A DNA stretch of 64,000 nt from Chitinophaga ginsengisegetis (lineage in GTDB: Bacteria > Bacteroidota > Bacteroidia > Chitinophagales > Chitinophagaceae), in contig NZ_FUZZ01000002.1 of assembly GCF_900168065.1 (NCBI RefSeq), forward strand, positions 868,001 through 932,000, written 5' to 3'. The notes below the pieces were generated by a model that was not told where the DNA came from, ran no database searches, and was given only the letters and a program-made list of their open reading frames with translations. A program made the position numbers and the translations under genes. Of this stretch, positions 9,242 to 17,886 are shown piece after piece (position 1 is the first letter of the stretch; the number at the start of each line of letters is the position of its first letter).

Positions 9242-9703
9242 ATGTCTAACCTGGAAAAACTGATTACGCAAAAAACATTTGAAAACGAAAATCAACGAGG
9301 TCTGATAAGCCTGATTTTCATCGGGAACTGGATAACGTCCCGTCATCAGCAATTTTTTAAACGCTATGGTATCACCATGCAGCAGTTTAATATCCTGCGG
9401 ATTCTTCGGGGGCAACATCCCCAGGCTGCCAGCATCAACATCTTAAAGGAAAGAATGCTCGATAAAATGAGCGACGTATCCCGCCTGGTAGAAAGGCTCC
9501 GCAAAGCAGACCTGGTGGAACGTAAGAACAGTGAAATGGACAGGCGCGCAGTAGATGTCCGTATCAACGACAAGGGCCTGCAGCTGCTGAAGTTAATCGA
9601 TAACGAAATCAGGCAACTGGATAACACCCTCCAGTCGTTAAACGAGAAAGAAGTTATCCAGCTGAATAAATTACTGGATAAAATGCTGGACAGCTATCAT
9701 TAA
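9242..9703 (+). CDS. MarR-family transcriptional regulator
   Basis: This 153-residue protein has a winged helix-turn-helix. The recognition region is around DKMSDVSRLVERLRKADLVER, and the wing carries the family signature MDRRAVDVRINDKG. MarR proteins bind DNA as dimers and usually respond to small aromatic or lipid ligands. Its stop codon at 9701-9703 touches the stop of the MFS gene on the other strand, so the two genes converge with no spacer. That does not show that it regulates the transporter. Confidence 0.88.
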   Translation: MSNLEKLITQKTFENENQRGLISLIFIGNWITSRHQQFFKRYGITMQQFNILRILRGQHPQAASINILKERMLDKMSDVSRLVERLRKADLVERKNSEMDRRAVDVRINDKGLQLLKLIDNEIRQLDNTLQSLNEKEVIQLNKLLDKMLDSYH

Positions 9704-10939
9704 TTAAATCTCTTCCAGGTAGTTAAGATCTTTGCCAAACGTTTCTTCCACCTTCCAGGCTGTAATCAACGCAACGCCAATACAAACCACCGCCACAATA
9801 GCCCCGCTTTGAAGGAAAGTAAAATATTTCTGTACTTGTATAAATAAGATAGAGATCAACGGTAGCATTCCCCTTGCAAAGTTAGGAACAGTAGTAGCCA
9901 CGGTAGCCCGCAGATTGGTACCAAAGCTTTCGGCTGCAATCGTCACAAAAATTGCCCAGAACCCCACGCTGAAGCCGAGTATACAACATACGGTATAAAA
10001 CACCCATGTTTCCACACCATGCAGGTTTAAATATACTGCTACCATTATCCCGGTTAAAGCGAGGAATAACAGCATCACCTTCCGGCGGCTTCTCCATAAC
10101 TGGCTGATTAAACCGGAGGCGAAATCGCCCACTACCAGCCCGGCGTAACAAAACGCTATCGCGTCGCCAGGACTGATGGCGCCTTTTACGTTCATCATAG
10201 TGGCAAACTTGTTGGAGAAAGCAATGAGGATGCCCACCACAAACCAGGTAGGAGTACCCAGCAACATACATTTCAGGTATTTGATAAACCGTTCGCGGTT
10301 GGTGAACAATGCCATAAAACTTCCCCTGGAAGCGGCAGACGACTTTACTGCATTAAACAAATGCGATTCCATAACGCTTACCCGCAGCACCAGCAATGCC
10401 AGCCCCAGACCGCCTCCTATGAAATAACAGATGCGCCAGTCGCCCACCAGTTTGGCAATGAGGTTGGCTGCCACTGCGCCGGAAACCCCTACAGTAGCTA
10501 CAATCATGGTACCATAGCCCCGCTTCTCTTTCGGCAGTATTTCCGACACCAGCGTGATGCCTGCGCCCAGCTCTCCTGCCAGCCCGAAGCCGGCCACAAA
10601 GCGCCACAACACGTATCCGTTGATGCCCTGCACAAAACCATTGGCAATATTGGCAACAGAATAAATGAGGATAGAACCGAACAATACGCTCAGCCTTCCT
10701 TTTTTATCTCCGATAATACCCCAGAAAATACCCCCGATGAGTAATCCCACCATCTGGATATTAATCAGCAGCAGACCGGCGCCGGCATCAATTTCACTAT
10801 CGGGTAATCCCAGTGATTTCAAACTCGGAACCCTTACAATTGTAAATAGCAGGAGATCGTAAATATCCACGAAATAGCCCAGCGATGCCACTATAACGGC
10901 AATATTGAAAATGGAGACGGGACGGTTGTCGGCTTTCAT
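9704..10939 (-). CDS. MFS transporter, metabolite:proton symporter type
   Basis: This inner-membrane carrier has 411 residues and about 12 hydrophobic spans. The cytoplasmic loop GDKKGRLSVLFGS after helix 2 is the MFS signature, and LPKEKRGYGTM follows helix 4. The first helix has FVDIYDLLLF, typical of the sugar/organic-acid symporter subgroup. The substrate cannot be read from sequence. It ends immediately against the MarR gene; no separate terminator fits between them. Confidence 0.85.
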   Translation of the reverse strand: MKADNRPVSIFNIAVIVASLGYFVDIYDLLLFTIVRVPSLKSLGLPDSEIDAGAGLLLINIQMVGLLIGGIFWGIIGDKKGRLSVLFGSILIYSVANIANGFVQGINGYVLWRFVAGFGLAGELGAGITLVSEILPKEKRGYGTMIVATVGVSGAVAANLIAKLVGDWRICYFIGGGLGLALLVLRVSVMESHLFNAVKSSAASRGSFMALFTNRERFIKYLKCMLLGTPTWFVVGILIAFSNKFATMMNVKGAISPGDAIAFCYAGLVVGDFASGLISQLWRSRRKVMLLFLALTGIMVAVYLNLHGVETWVFYTVCCILGFSVGFWAIFVTIAAESFGTNLRATVATTVPNFARGMLPLISILFIQVQKYFTFLQSGAIVAVVCIGVALITAWKVEETFGKDLNYLEEI

Positions 10940-10971
10940 CTTTTAATTTGGTTGACGATAATAACGGGAAT

Positions 10972-11002
10972 AAAAAAAAGGGCCTCATTTAAAGGCCCTT
11001 TT
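10972..11002 (-). terminator. Terminator after the DedA gene
   Basis: The stem AAAAGGGCCT / AGGCCCTTTT (10976-10985 and 10993-11002) reads on the minus strand into a run of eight T. It ends the DedA transcript before the MFS gene. Confidence 0.85.
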
Positions 11003-11016
11003 AAAGATATAAAAAA

Positions 11017-11700
11017 TTATAATGGAGAATCAGTTTTTTCTGTTTCAGCAGGTGTGTGTGCATGCTGCGGTTTTGCTTTACCAAATATTACTTTAATAAG
11101 TACCGGTAAGGTAGTGATCACTACTATTACCAGGATGATCAGTTCCAGGTGATTTTTCAGATTAGGAAAAGCTCTATCCAGGTAGTGGCCCGCCAGCATC
11201 ATGGAAAATACCCATGCAAAGGAGCCGATAATATTAAAGAACATAAATTTCTTACCGTCCATGCCAACCATACCCGCCACTATAGGCGCAAAAGTACGGA
11301 TGATAGGCAGGAAGCGGGCAAAGAAGATAGCGCCGCCGCCATACTTCACAAAAAACTCATGGGCCTGGTGCAGGTGTTTCTTTCTGAAAAAGAAAGTATC
11401 CTTCTTCTTAAATAAAATAGGTCCGGATTTTTTACCAAACCAGAAGCCAACCATATTTCCGAGCACACCGGCGGTGGCAATCAGGAACATAATCACCACA
11501 AATGGAAGATCAAAGAAGCTGCGGCAAAGGTCTTCGCTGTAGATACCCGCTACAAAGAGCAGGGAATCCCCCGGCAAGAAGAATCCAATGAAAAGACCTG
11601 TTTCTGCAAATATAATTGCCAGTAACAGGTAAAGGCCACCATGTTCAATAATCCACGAGGGATTAATGAGGTGTTTAAAAAACTCAATAATCTGGTCCAT
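11017..11700 (-). CDS. DedA family (VTT domain) inner-membrane protein
   Basis: This 227-residue integral membrane protein has the SNARE-associated/VTT core. Features are FAETGLFIGFFLPGDSLLFVAG near the N-terminus, then FARFLPIIRTFAPIVAGMVGM with the conserved Arg and Pro, and several hydrophobic spans. DedA proteins are polyprenyl-phosphate or phospholipid flippase candidates needed for envelope integrity. The last 25 residues form a polar His/Glu/Thr tail. It lies 66 bp downstream of the dicarboxylate symporter gene and could be co-transcribed with it. Confidence 0.9.
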   Translation of the reverse strand: MDQIIEFFKHLINPSWIIEHGGLYLLLAIIFAETGLFIGFFLPGDSLLFVAGIYSEDLCRSFFDLPFVVIMFLIATAGVLGNMVGFWFGKKSGPILFKKKDTFFFRKKHLHQAHEFFVKYGGGAIFFARFLPIIRTFAPIVAGMVGMDGKKFMFFNIIGSFAWVFSMMLAGHYLDRAFPNLKNHLELIILVIVVITTLPVLIKVIFGKAKPQHAHTPAETEKTDSPL

Positions 11701-11766
11701 GCTAAATACGCTATTTCTATTTCTGAAGTGGTAAAATAATCAATAAACTGTTACGCATTTGTTAAG

Positions 11767-13047
11767 TTAGGCTTTGGCAATATCTTCTGTTGGCGGCGTA
11801 AGCTTGTTTTCCCATTTGGAAACCACGGCAGTAGCCATTGCATTTCCGATAACATTTGTGGCAGAACGGCCCATGTCCAGCAGGTGATCCACCCCCAGCA
11901 GTAATATCAGGCCGGCTTCAGGGATCTTGAACATCGACAGTGTGCCGGCAATTACCACCAGGGAAGCGCGGGGTACGCCCGCAATACCTTTACTGGTAAT
12001 CATTAATACCAGCAACATAGTAATCTGCTGGTCGATGCTCAGGTGCATACCATATGCCTGGGCAATAAATAAGCTGGCAAAGGTCATGTACATCATAGAT
12101 CCATCCAGGTTAAAGGAGTAGCCCAGGGGTAATACAAAGCTGACAATGCGGCTGTCGCAGCCAAATTTTTCCAGCTCTTCCATTGTGCGTGGATAGGCCG
12201 CTTCACTGCTGGCTGTGCCAAAAGCCAGTAACAGCGGGGCTTTGATCATTCCCAGGAGTTTGAATACCTGTTTGCCCAGGATCAGTCCACCCACCAGGGA
12301 AATAACCACCCACAAACACAGGAGTCCGAAATAAAACTGTAAAATAAACTTACCATAGGTTACCAGTACAACAGGGCCTTTCAGGGCGATGATACCGGCC
12401 ATAGCGCCAAATACTGCGAACGGGGCGAAGTTCATTACAAAACCGGTTACTTTCAGCATGATGTGGGCAACACTGTCCAGCAGCTTTACCACCGGGTTGG
12501 CTTTTTCACCTATGGCTGCCGCTGCTACGCCAAAGAAAATGGCAAATACCACGATCTGTAGTATTTCATTATGCGCCATTGCATCTACTACGCTGTCCGG
12601 TACTACGTGACGGAAAAATCCTTTCAGGGTCATATCCGCCTTGGCAATGCCGGAAGAGGCATGTTCATCAGGCAGGGGCAACGCCAGTGATAATCCTGGT
12701 TTGAGCAGGTTAACCAATACCAGGCCGAGAAACAATGATACAAAGGTTGCACTGATAAACCACAGCATCGTTTTTCCGCCGATACGGCCAACGGCTTTTA
12801 TGTCGCCCAGCTTGGCCACTCCCACCACGAGGGTGGAGAATACCAGCGGGGCAATGATCATTTTAACAAGACGGAGGAAGATATCTGTAAGAATGGAGAT
12901 ATTATCAGCGAAGATCTGCGGTGTGTCTTTGGCTCCTGTTGTAACAGGAGCATTACCATAGGTAAGGAAAACACCGTAACCTGTGCCTATTCCGATTACC
13001 ATAGCAATGAATATATATAAAGTAAGCAGATTCGATGATTTCTTCAT
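11767..13047 (-). CDS. Dicarboxylate/amino acid:cation symporter (DAACS family)
   Basis: This 426-residue inner-membrane protein of the GltP/DctA type takes up glutamate, aspartate or C4-dicarboxylates with sodium or protons. Family motifs are FGTASSEAAYPRTMEELE (the serine-rich hairpin loop HP1 area), GYSFNLDGSMMYMTFASLFIAQ (the TM7 NxDG motif) and VPRASLVVIAG (HP2). Which substrate is carried cannot be fixed by eye. A TAnnTTTG promoter lies upstream. Confidence 0.92.
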   Translation of the reverse strand: MKKSSNLLTLYIFIAMVIGIGTGYGVFLTYGNAPVTTGAKDTPQIFADNISILTDIFLRLVKMIIAPLVFSTLVVGVAKLGDIKAVGRIGGKTMLWFISATFVSLFLGLVLVNLLKPGLSLALPLPDEHASSGIAKADMTLKGFFRHVVPDSVVDAMAHNEILQIVVFAIFFGVAAAAIGEKANPVVKLLDSVAHIMLKVTGFVMNFAPFAVFGAMAGIIALKGPVVLVTYGKFILQFYFGLLCLWVVISLVGGLILGKQVFKLLGMIKAPLLLAFGTASSEAAYPRTMEELEKFGCDSRIVSFVLPLGYSFNLDGSMMYMTFASLFIAQAYGMHLSIDQQITMLLVLMITSKGIAGVPRASLVVIAGTLSMFKIPEAGLILLLGVDHLLDMGRSATNVIGNAMATAVVSKWENKLTPPTEDIAKA

Positions 13048-13099
13048 GCGTAGCCAGAATTTATCTTGTATAATTAAAAGTTGTAACCGGAAAATTTCC

Positions 13100-13107
13100 C
13101 AAAAATA
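13100..13107 (-). promoter_or_regulatory. Promoter -7 element for the DAACS symporter
   Basis: TATTTTTG on the minus strand matches TAnnTTTG, 53 bp before the start codon. Confidence 0.45.
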
Positions 13108-13173
13108 AGGTTAAGCAGCTAAACATGCGCTTTAGCAGGTAAAATAAAACTATCTGTTTTTGATTTTAGATAT

Positions 13174-13181
13174 TATATTTG
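13174..13181 (+). promoter_or_regulatory. Promoter -7 element for the amino-acid permease
   Basis: TATATTTG is a perfect -7 match. It places the transcript start near 13188, downstream of an in-frame TTG at 13179, so the ATG at 13245 must be the real start. Confidence 0.6.
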
Positions 13182-13244
13182 GCGATCAACAGAATACAAC
13201 AACAACTAAACTACCTTAAAACATCAACCACAATACGACTGCGT

Positions 13245-14741
13245 ATGAGCAAACTCTTTGCTAAAAAACAACTGTCTGTTTTATTGGCCGAAGCTGGAGA
13301 ATCTGAAAAGGGTCTGAAAAGGACGCTTGGTGCAGGTTCTCTTATAGCATTAGGTATTGGCGCTATTATTGGCGCCGGCCTCTTTGTAAGAACAGCTGCA
13401 GCTGCCGGTCAACATGCCGGACCTGCTGTCACCATTTCCTTCATTATTGCTGCTATAGGTTGTGCGCTGGCTGGTTTATGCTACGCAGAATTTGCTTCCA
13501 TGATTCCTATTGCCGGAAGCGCCTATACTTATTCCTATGCTACACTGGGAGAATTTATTGCCTGGATCATTGGTTGGGACCTTGTGCTGGAATATGCGCT
13601 GGGAGCGGCTACCGTAGCTATTGGCTGGTCGCAGTATCTCAACAAGCTGCTTACCAATGTCTTTCACGTCACGATACCGTACCAGTGGTGTCACAGTCCT
13701 TTTGAAACGTCCGATGCCGGTGTACAGGGTATCATGAACGTTCCATCCCTGTTCATCCTGCTGGCGCTCACGATGCTGCTGATCAGGGGAACACAGGGTT
13801 CTGCCATCGTGAATAACATCATCGTTATCACCAAAGTAGCCATCGTACTGTTATTCATCTTCCTGGGATGGAAATTTATCAACCCTGCTAACCATACGCC
13901 TTTTACCATTCCTGCAGATGCCGGTACAGTAAAAATGCACAATGGTCAGATCGTGGATTATTCCAACTTCTGGAATCATGGCTGGGCCGGGGTGCTCAGG
14001 GGGGCCGGGGTAGTATTCTTTGCTTTCATTGGTTTTGATGCGGTATCTACTGCTGCACAGGAAACCAAGAATCCTAAAAAGAATATGCCGATTGGTATCC
14101 TCGTGTCACTGGCAGTTTGTACCTTATTGTATATCCTGTTTTCTTTTGTGCTTACGGGTATCGCGCCTTTCACCGACTTCCTGAAAGCAGGTGGTGAAGC
14201 GTCTGTAGCTTACGCTATTGATACTTATATGCCTGGTTACTCCTGGTTGTCTACTTTCATCACCGTGGCTATCCTGGCGGGGTTCTCCTCCGTTATCCTG
14301 GTGATGTTGCTGGGTCAGACAAGGGTATTTTACTCTATGAGTAACGATGGACTGGTACCTGCTGTTTTTGCCAAACTGCATCCTAAATACCGTACTCCTT
14401 ACCGTTCACAGTGGATGTTCTTCGTTTTCGTATCCCTGTTTGCTGCGTTCATTCCGGACAATGTGGTGGGTGATATGACCAGTATAGGTACCCTGTTTGC
14501 CTTTGTGCTGGTGTGTATTGGTATTATTGTAATGCGTAAAACCAACCCGGAAATACCGCGCGCCTTTAAAACACCGTGGGTGCCGTTTGTTCCTTTGCTG
14601 GGAGCGGCTTTCTGCCTTACCATGATCATTAGCCTCGGTATAGAAAACTGGGCGCGTTTGTTTGTATGGCTGGGGATTGGCTTTGTTGTTTACTTCGGCT
14701 ATAGTGTAAAACACAGTAAGGCCCGTAAATTATTGAAATAG
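13245..14741 (+). CDS. APC-family amino acid permease
   Basis: This 498-residue inner-membrane carrier has about 12-13 spans. The family signature LGIGAIIGAGLFVRTA lies in helix 1, and GFDAVSTAAQETKNPKKNMPIGI in the helix 6 region matches cationic amino-acid transporter-like members. The frame is open 22 codons further upstream from a TTG, but the promoter position and normal N-terminus MSKLFAKK favour this ATG. The substrate is unknown. It is a single gene with a downstream hairpin. Confidence 0.9.
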   Translation: MSKLFAKKQLSVLLAEAGESEKGLKRTLGAGSLIALGIGAIIGAGLFVRTAAAAGQHAGPAVTISFIIAAIGCALAGLCYAEFASMIPIAGSAYTYSYATLGEFIAWIIGWDLVLEYALGAATVAIGWSQYLNKLLTNVFHVTIPYQWCHSPFETSDAGVQGIMNVPSLFILLALTMLLIRGTQGSAIVNNIIVITKVAIVLLFIFLGWKFINPANHTPFTIPADAGTVKMHNGQIVDYSNFWNHGWAGVLRGAGVVFFAFIGFDAVSTAAQETKNPKKNMPIGILVSLAVCTLLYILFSFVLTGIAPFTDFLKAGGEASVAYAIDTYMPGYSWLSTFITVAILAGFSSVILVMLLGQTRVFYSMSNDGLVPAVFAKLHPKYRTPYRSQWMFFVFVSLFAAFIPDNVVGDMTSIGTLFAFVLVCIGIIVMRKTNPEIPRAFKTPWVPFVPLLGAAFCLTMIISLGIENWARLFVWLGIGFVVYFGYSVKHSKARKLLK

Positions 14742-14774
14742 TTTAGGAAGATTAATACTTCCGGATATCATATG

Positions 14775-14824
14775 AAGCGGAGAACAGAACAAAGGGGTTT
14801 ACCCTTGTTTTGTTCTCCGCTTTA
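14775..14824 (+). terminator. Terminator after the amino-acid permease
   Basis: AAGCGGAGAACA (14775-14786) pairs with TGTTCTCCGCTT (14811-14822), with a further imperfect inner stem. Confidence 0.75.
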
Positions 14825-14867
14825 GTTAAAATCAGGGGAATCCGCTATTCTGGTACCTGAAAATCCT

Positions 14868-14875
14868 TATTTTTG
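14868..14875 (+). promoter_or_regulatory. Promoter -7 element for the YebC-family gene
   Basis: TATTTTTG matches TAnnTTTG, 41 bp before the start codon. Confidence 0.5.
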
Positions 14876-14915
14876 CGTTCTGTTTTTAAAAGTCATAATA
14901 AATATATCCACTCCA

Positions 14916-15626
14916 ATGGGAAGAATATTTGAAGTAAGAAAATCGACCATGTTTGCCCGCTGGGATAAGATGGCGAAAGCATTTTCAAGAATAGGTAAGG
15001 AAATAGCCATCGCCGTGAAGGCGTCTGGTCCTGATCCGGATAACAACCCCGCACTCCGCCGCTGCATTCTCAATGCCAAGAGTGTTAACATGCCTAAAGA
15101 CCGTGTAGACGCAGCTATCAAGCGTGCTATGGGTAAAGACAAAACTGATTATGAAGAAGTTGTGTATGAAGGCTATGCTCCTCATGGTGTGGCAGTGATC
15201 ATTGACACCGCTACCGATAATACTACCCGTACTGTAGCCAATCTGCGTATGCACTTCACCAAAGGTGGTGGCAGCTTGGGTAACAGCGGATCTGTTGGAT
15301 TTTTATTTAACCGTGTAGGTGAATTCAAAATAAAGAATGCCGGCCAGGATCTGGAAGAACTGGAACTGGAACTGATTGATTTTGGTTTGGAAGAAGTGGG
15401 AGAAGATAGTGAAGGCAACATCATTATCCGTGCTGCATTTACCGAATTTGGCAACATGGCTAAAGCGCTGGAAGAAAAAGGACTGGAAGTGATCAGCTCT
15501 GAGCTGAAGCGTATCCCAACCACCACTGTTGAACTGAATGATGAGCAGGCAAAAGAAGTACTGGAACTGGTGGATCGTTTGGAGCAGGATGAAGATGTAC
15601 AGCAGGTTTTCTACAATCTGAAATAG
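14916..15626 (+). CDS. YebC/PmpR family protein
   Basis: This 236-residue cytoplasmic protein is of the three-domain YebC family, whose members act as transcription regulators or as translation factors at polyproline stretches. Recognisable blocks are FSRIGKEIAIAVKASGPDPDNNPALRR, MPKDRVDAAIKRA and YEGYAPHGVAVIIDTATDN. The N-terminus MGRIFEVRKSTMFARWDKMAK is the Bacteroidota form, not MAGHSKW. EF-P, which also acts on polyproline, is encoded in the same window but not nearby. Confidence 0.93.
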   Translation: MGRIFEVRKSTMFARWDKMAKAFSRIGKEIAIAVKASGPDPDNNPALRRCILNAKSVNMPKDRVDAAIKRAMGKDKTDYEEVVYEGYAPHGVAVIIDTATDNTTRTVANLRMHFTKGGGSLGNSGSVGFLFNRVGEFKIKNAGQDLEELELELIDFGLEEVGEDSEGNIIIRAAFTEFGNMAKALEEKGLEVISSELKRIPTTTVELNDEQAKEVLELVDRLEQDEDVQQVFYNLK

Positions 15627-15646
15627 GATATTACTCCATATAAAAA

Positions 15647-15677
15647 AGGAAACGTCCGCCATTACGGCGGACGTTTT
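15647..15677 (+). terminator. Terminator after the YebC-family gene
   Basis: AACGTCCGCC (15651-15660) and GGCGGACGTT (15666-15675) form a perfect 10-bp stem over a 5-nt loop. The flanking A-run and T-run could serve both strands. Confidence 0.85.
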
Positions 15678-15715
15678 CCATTGGATACGGTTAACTTTCT
15701 AAAACCAAAAAACAG

Positions 15716-16438
15716 CTAAACTTTAGCGATGGTGTGTGTGCGTCCCAGGTCATCTGCGATGAACATGAGTCCCTTGCCGTGGTAGGTTTCAAGTCTTACG
15801 GCAGGGTCTTGCGCAATGTGTTTACGAAGACGGGTCAGATAAACGTCCATCACACGTGAAGCGAAAAAATCTTCCTGTCCCCAGATAACGGACAGGATAT
15901 CATCTTTCTTCAGTTTTTTATTAGAATTCTCGCATAGAAAGCGAAGCAACTCCGCTTCTTTTGGGGCCATACGAACATGGGAGTCGGCATTTTTGTGCCG
16001 GATATGATATTGTGAATAATCGAAGATCAGGTTACTGATGGTGTATACTACGCGGCGCTCACTTTTCAGTAGCCGGCTGCGTTTCAGGTATACTTCCACA
16101 CGGCAGATCATTTCCTGCATATTGAAGGGCTTGGTGATATAGTCATCCGCGCCGGCTTCAAATCCCTGCAGCCTGTCCTGTTCCATATAACGGGACGAAG
16201 TAAAAATGATGGGGATGTTTTCATCCATCGACCGGATGTCTCCTGCAAGGGCAAACCCGTCTTTTTTAGGCATTACCACATCCAGTATGCACAGGTCAAA
16301 TACATGTTTCTGGAATTTTTCCCAACCTTCCTGGCCGTTCTCGCAGAAGTTTACGTTGTAACCGGCGCGCTCCAGGTGTCTTTTTACCACTTTGGCAAAA
16401 AATACATCGTCCTCTACCAAAAGAATGCTTGATTGCAT
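15716..16438 (-). CDS. OmpR-family response regulator
   Basis: This 240-residue protein has an N-terminal receiver domain with the acidic pair E9-D10, phospho-acceptor Asp53 (LDVVMP), Thr80 and Lys103 (ITKPF). A C-terminal winged helix follows (MAPKEAELLRFLCENSNKKLKKDDIL, then SRVMDVYLTRLRKHI). It therefore should bind DNA when phosphorylated. No histidine kinase gene lies beside it, so it is an orphan here. It resembles the RprY type of Bacteroidota. Confidence 0.92.
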   Translation of the reverse strand: MQSSILLVEDDVFFAKVVKRHLERAGYNVNFCENGQEGWEKFQKHVFDLCILDVVMPKKDGFALAGDIRSMDENIPIIFTSSRYMEQDRLQGFEAGADDYITKPFNMQEMICRVEVYLKRSRLLKSERRVVYTISNLIFDYSQYHIRHKNADSHVRMAPKEAELLRFLCENSNKKLKKDDILSVIWGQEDFFASRVMDVYLTRLRKHIAQDPAVRLETYHGKGLMFIADDLGRTHTIAKV

Positions 16439-16516
16439 GTAACGTTGGTTTTAAGCGAAATAAATAGATTTTAGTTGCAGACGTACCTTTAAATAAGTGT
16501 AGTAGGTACCTTTATC

Positions 16517-16524
16517 CAAAAATA
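16517..16524 (-). promoter_or_regulatory. Possible promoter for the response regulator
   Basis: TATTTTTG on the minus strand fits TAnnTTTG, 79 bp before the start. An imperfect repeat of GTACCTTTA lies beside it (around 16484 and 16506) and could be a binding site. Nothing else was seen in 16439-16678. Confidence 0.35.
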
Positions 16525-16678
16525 AATAACATAATCATAACCCCGGTCATCCATCCTATTCACTTCTGAAGGCATCATTCATTTCAACCATTCAGTTACG
16601 CGGTATACCCCAAAGACTACTATTTTCTGTTTTGCACTTCTACTTACTATAACCTGTTTATTCGCTTAACGGGTAATC

Positions 16679-17635
16679 CTAATTGATAATATTTTTAGGA
16701 TTTCCTTCCAGGAAGGCTTTTACGTTTTCCACTGATGTATGCATCAACCGTTTCCGGGCGGCTTGGGTAGCCCAGGCAATATGTGGTGTAATAATGGTAT
16801 TAGGTGCGGTGATCAAAGGATTTCCTGCCGGTGGCGGCTCTGTGGATAATACATCCAGCGCAGCGCCGGCAATAATTCCATTTTCCAGAGCCTCCGCCAG
16901 ATCAGCCTCCCGGATCAACGGACCGCGACTGGTATTTACCAGGAAGGCATTTTTTTTCATCGTGGCCAGCAGGGCGGCGTTCACAAACTCTTTATTGGCC
17001 GGATTCAGCGGGCAATGCAACGATATAATATCTGCCTCCCGGAAGCAGGTAGCCAGGTCCACAAAAGTAACGCCGGGCATGGCGTCCCTGTCGGGGTGTT
17101 TATGATGGGCTATCACTTTCATCCCAAACGCCAGGGCAATACGGGCCACCGCCTGTCCTATCTGCCCCAGTCCAACTATACCCAGCGTGTTGCCCGCCAG
17201 TTCTGTGAGCGGCGTTTTCCAATAACTGAAATCAATACTGCTGCTCCACTCCCCTGCCCGCACACTTGCAGCATGCAAACCTGTATGATGGCATAATTCA
17301 AGGATCAGCGCAAAAGTCAGCTGCGCAACAGAGGTAGTGCTGTATGCCGGTACATTCGTTACCGGAATATGACGGCTTCTTGCTGCCTGTATATCCACTA
17401 TATTAAACCCTGTAGCCGTTACGCCTATATATTCCAGTTGTGGCAACTGCTGAATAGTTTCCCCGCTTACGATAGCCTTGTTGGTTAAGATGATATGTGC
17501 ATCCTTTGATCTGGCGGCTACTTCCTTTTCGGGTGTACGATCGTATAACGTTACGTTGCCCAATGCCTGTAACCCGCTCCAGTCGAGGTCGCCGGGGTTT
17601 AGTGTATGCCCGTCGAGTACTACAATATTTTTCAT
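16679..17635 (-). CDS. D-2-hydroxyacid dehydrogenase (NAD-dependent)
   Basis: This 318-residue enzyme of the glycerate/phosphoglycerate dehydrogenase family interconverts 2-keto acids and D-2-hydroxy acids. The nucleotide loop is GLGQIGQAVA, followed by the substrate arginine in NTSRGPLI, then Glu in LSTEPPPAGNPL and the catalytic His in TPHIAWAT. The sequence is near hydroxypyruvate reductase, but the substrate is not proven. The frame stays open to a TTG at 17656; the ATG at 17635 (MKNIVVLDGHTLNPGD) gives the normal N-terminus. Confidence 0.9.
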   Translation of the reverse strand: MKNIVVLDGHTLNPGDLDWSGLQALGNVTLYDRTPEKEVAARSKDAHIILTNKAIVSGETIQQLPQLEYIGVTATGFNIVDIQAARSRHIPVTNVPAYSTTSVAQLTFALILELCHHTGLHAASVRAGEWSSSIDFSYWKTPLTELAGNTLGIVGLGQIGQAVARIALAFGMKVIAHHKHPDRDAMPGVTFVDLATCFREADIISLHCPLNPANKEFVNAALLATMKKNAFLVNTSRGPLIREADLAEALENGIIAGAALDVLSTEPPPAGNPLITAPNTIITPHIAWATQAARKRLMHTSVENVKAFLEGNPKNIIN

Positions 17636-17781
17636 GGTCTTCGTTTTATCAAACAAGATACATCATACATGAAATAATCATTAACTCCATTTCCATCTCT
17701 TTCTGCATCCAAAAAATCATCTCACCTTTGCTGCGCCATAATAGCAAAATACCTCTAAGCCTGCAAACTGCTTAATTTAAG

Positions 17782-17821
17782 AAGCCACCATATCAGCAGA
17801 TAAATGCTGTTATGGTGGCTT
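17782..17821. terminator. Hairpin between the hydroxyacid dehydrogenase and E1 genes
   Basis: AAGCCACCAT and ATGGTGGCTT (with inner CAGCA/TGCTG) form a long stem. There is no strong T-run, so it may be a second barrier or an mRNA end-protecting hairpin. Confidence 0.5.
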
Positions 17822-17830
17822 CGCCAATTA

Positions 17831-17866
17831 AAAGAAAAGCCGGCTCCTGTTAAGGTAACCGGCTTT
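17831..17866 (-). terminator. Terminator after the fused E1 gene
   Basis: AAAGCCGG (17836-17843) and CCGGCTTT (17859-17866) pair. On the minus strand the stem is followed by TTTTCTTTT. Confidence 0.8.
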
Positions 17867-17886
17867 AGTATGATTTGAAAGTGCAG

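Noticed and set aside
9704..10939. MarR gene as regulator of the MFS transporter
   Set aside because: The two genes converge and share no promoter region, so the arrangement gives no support for regulation.
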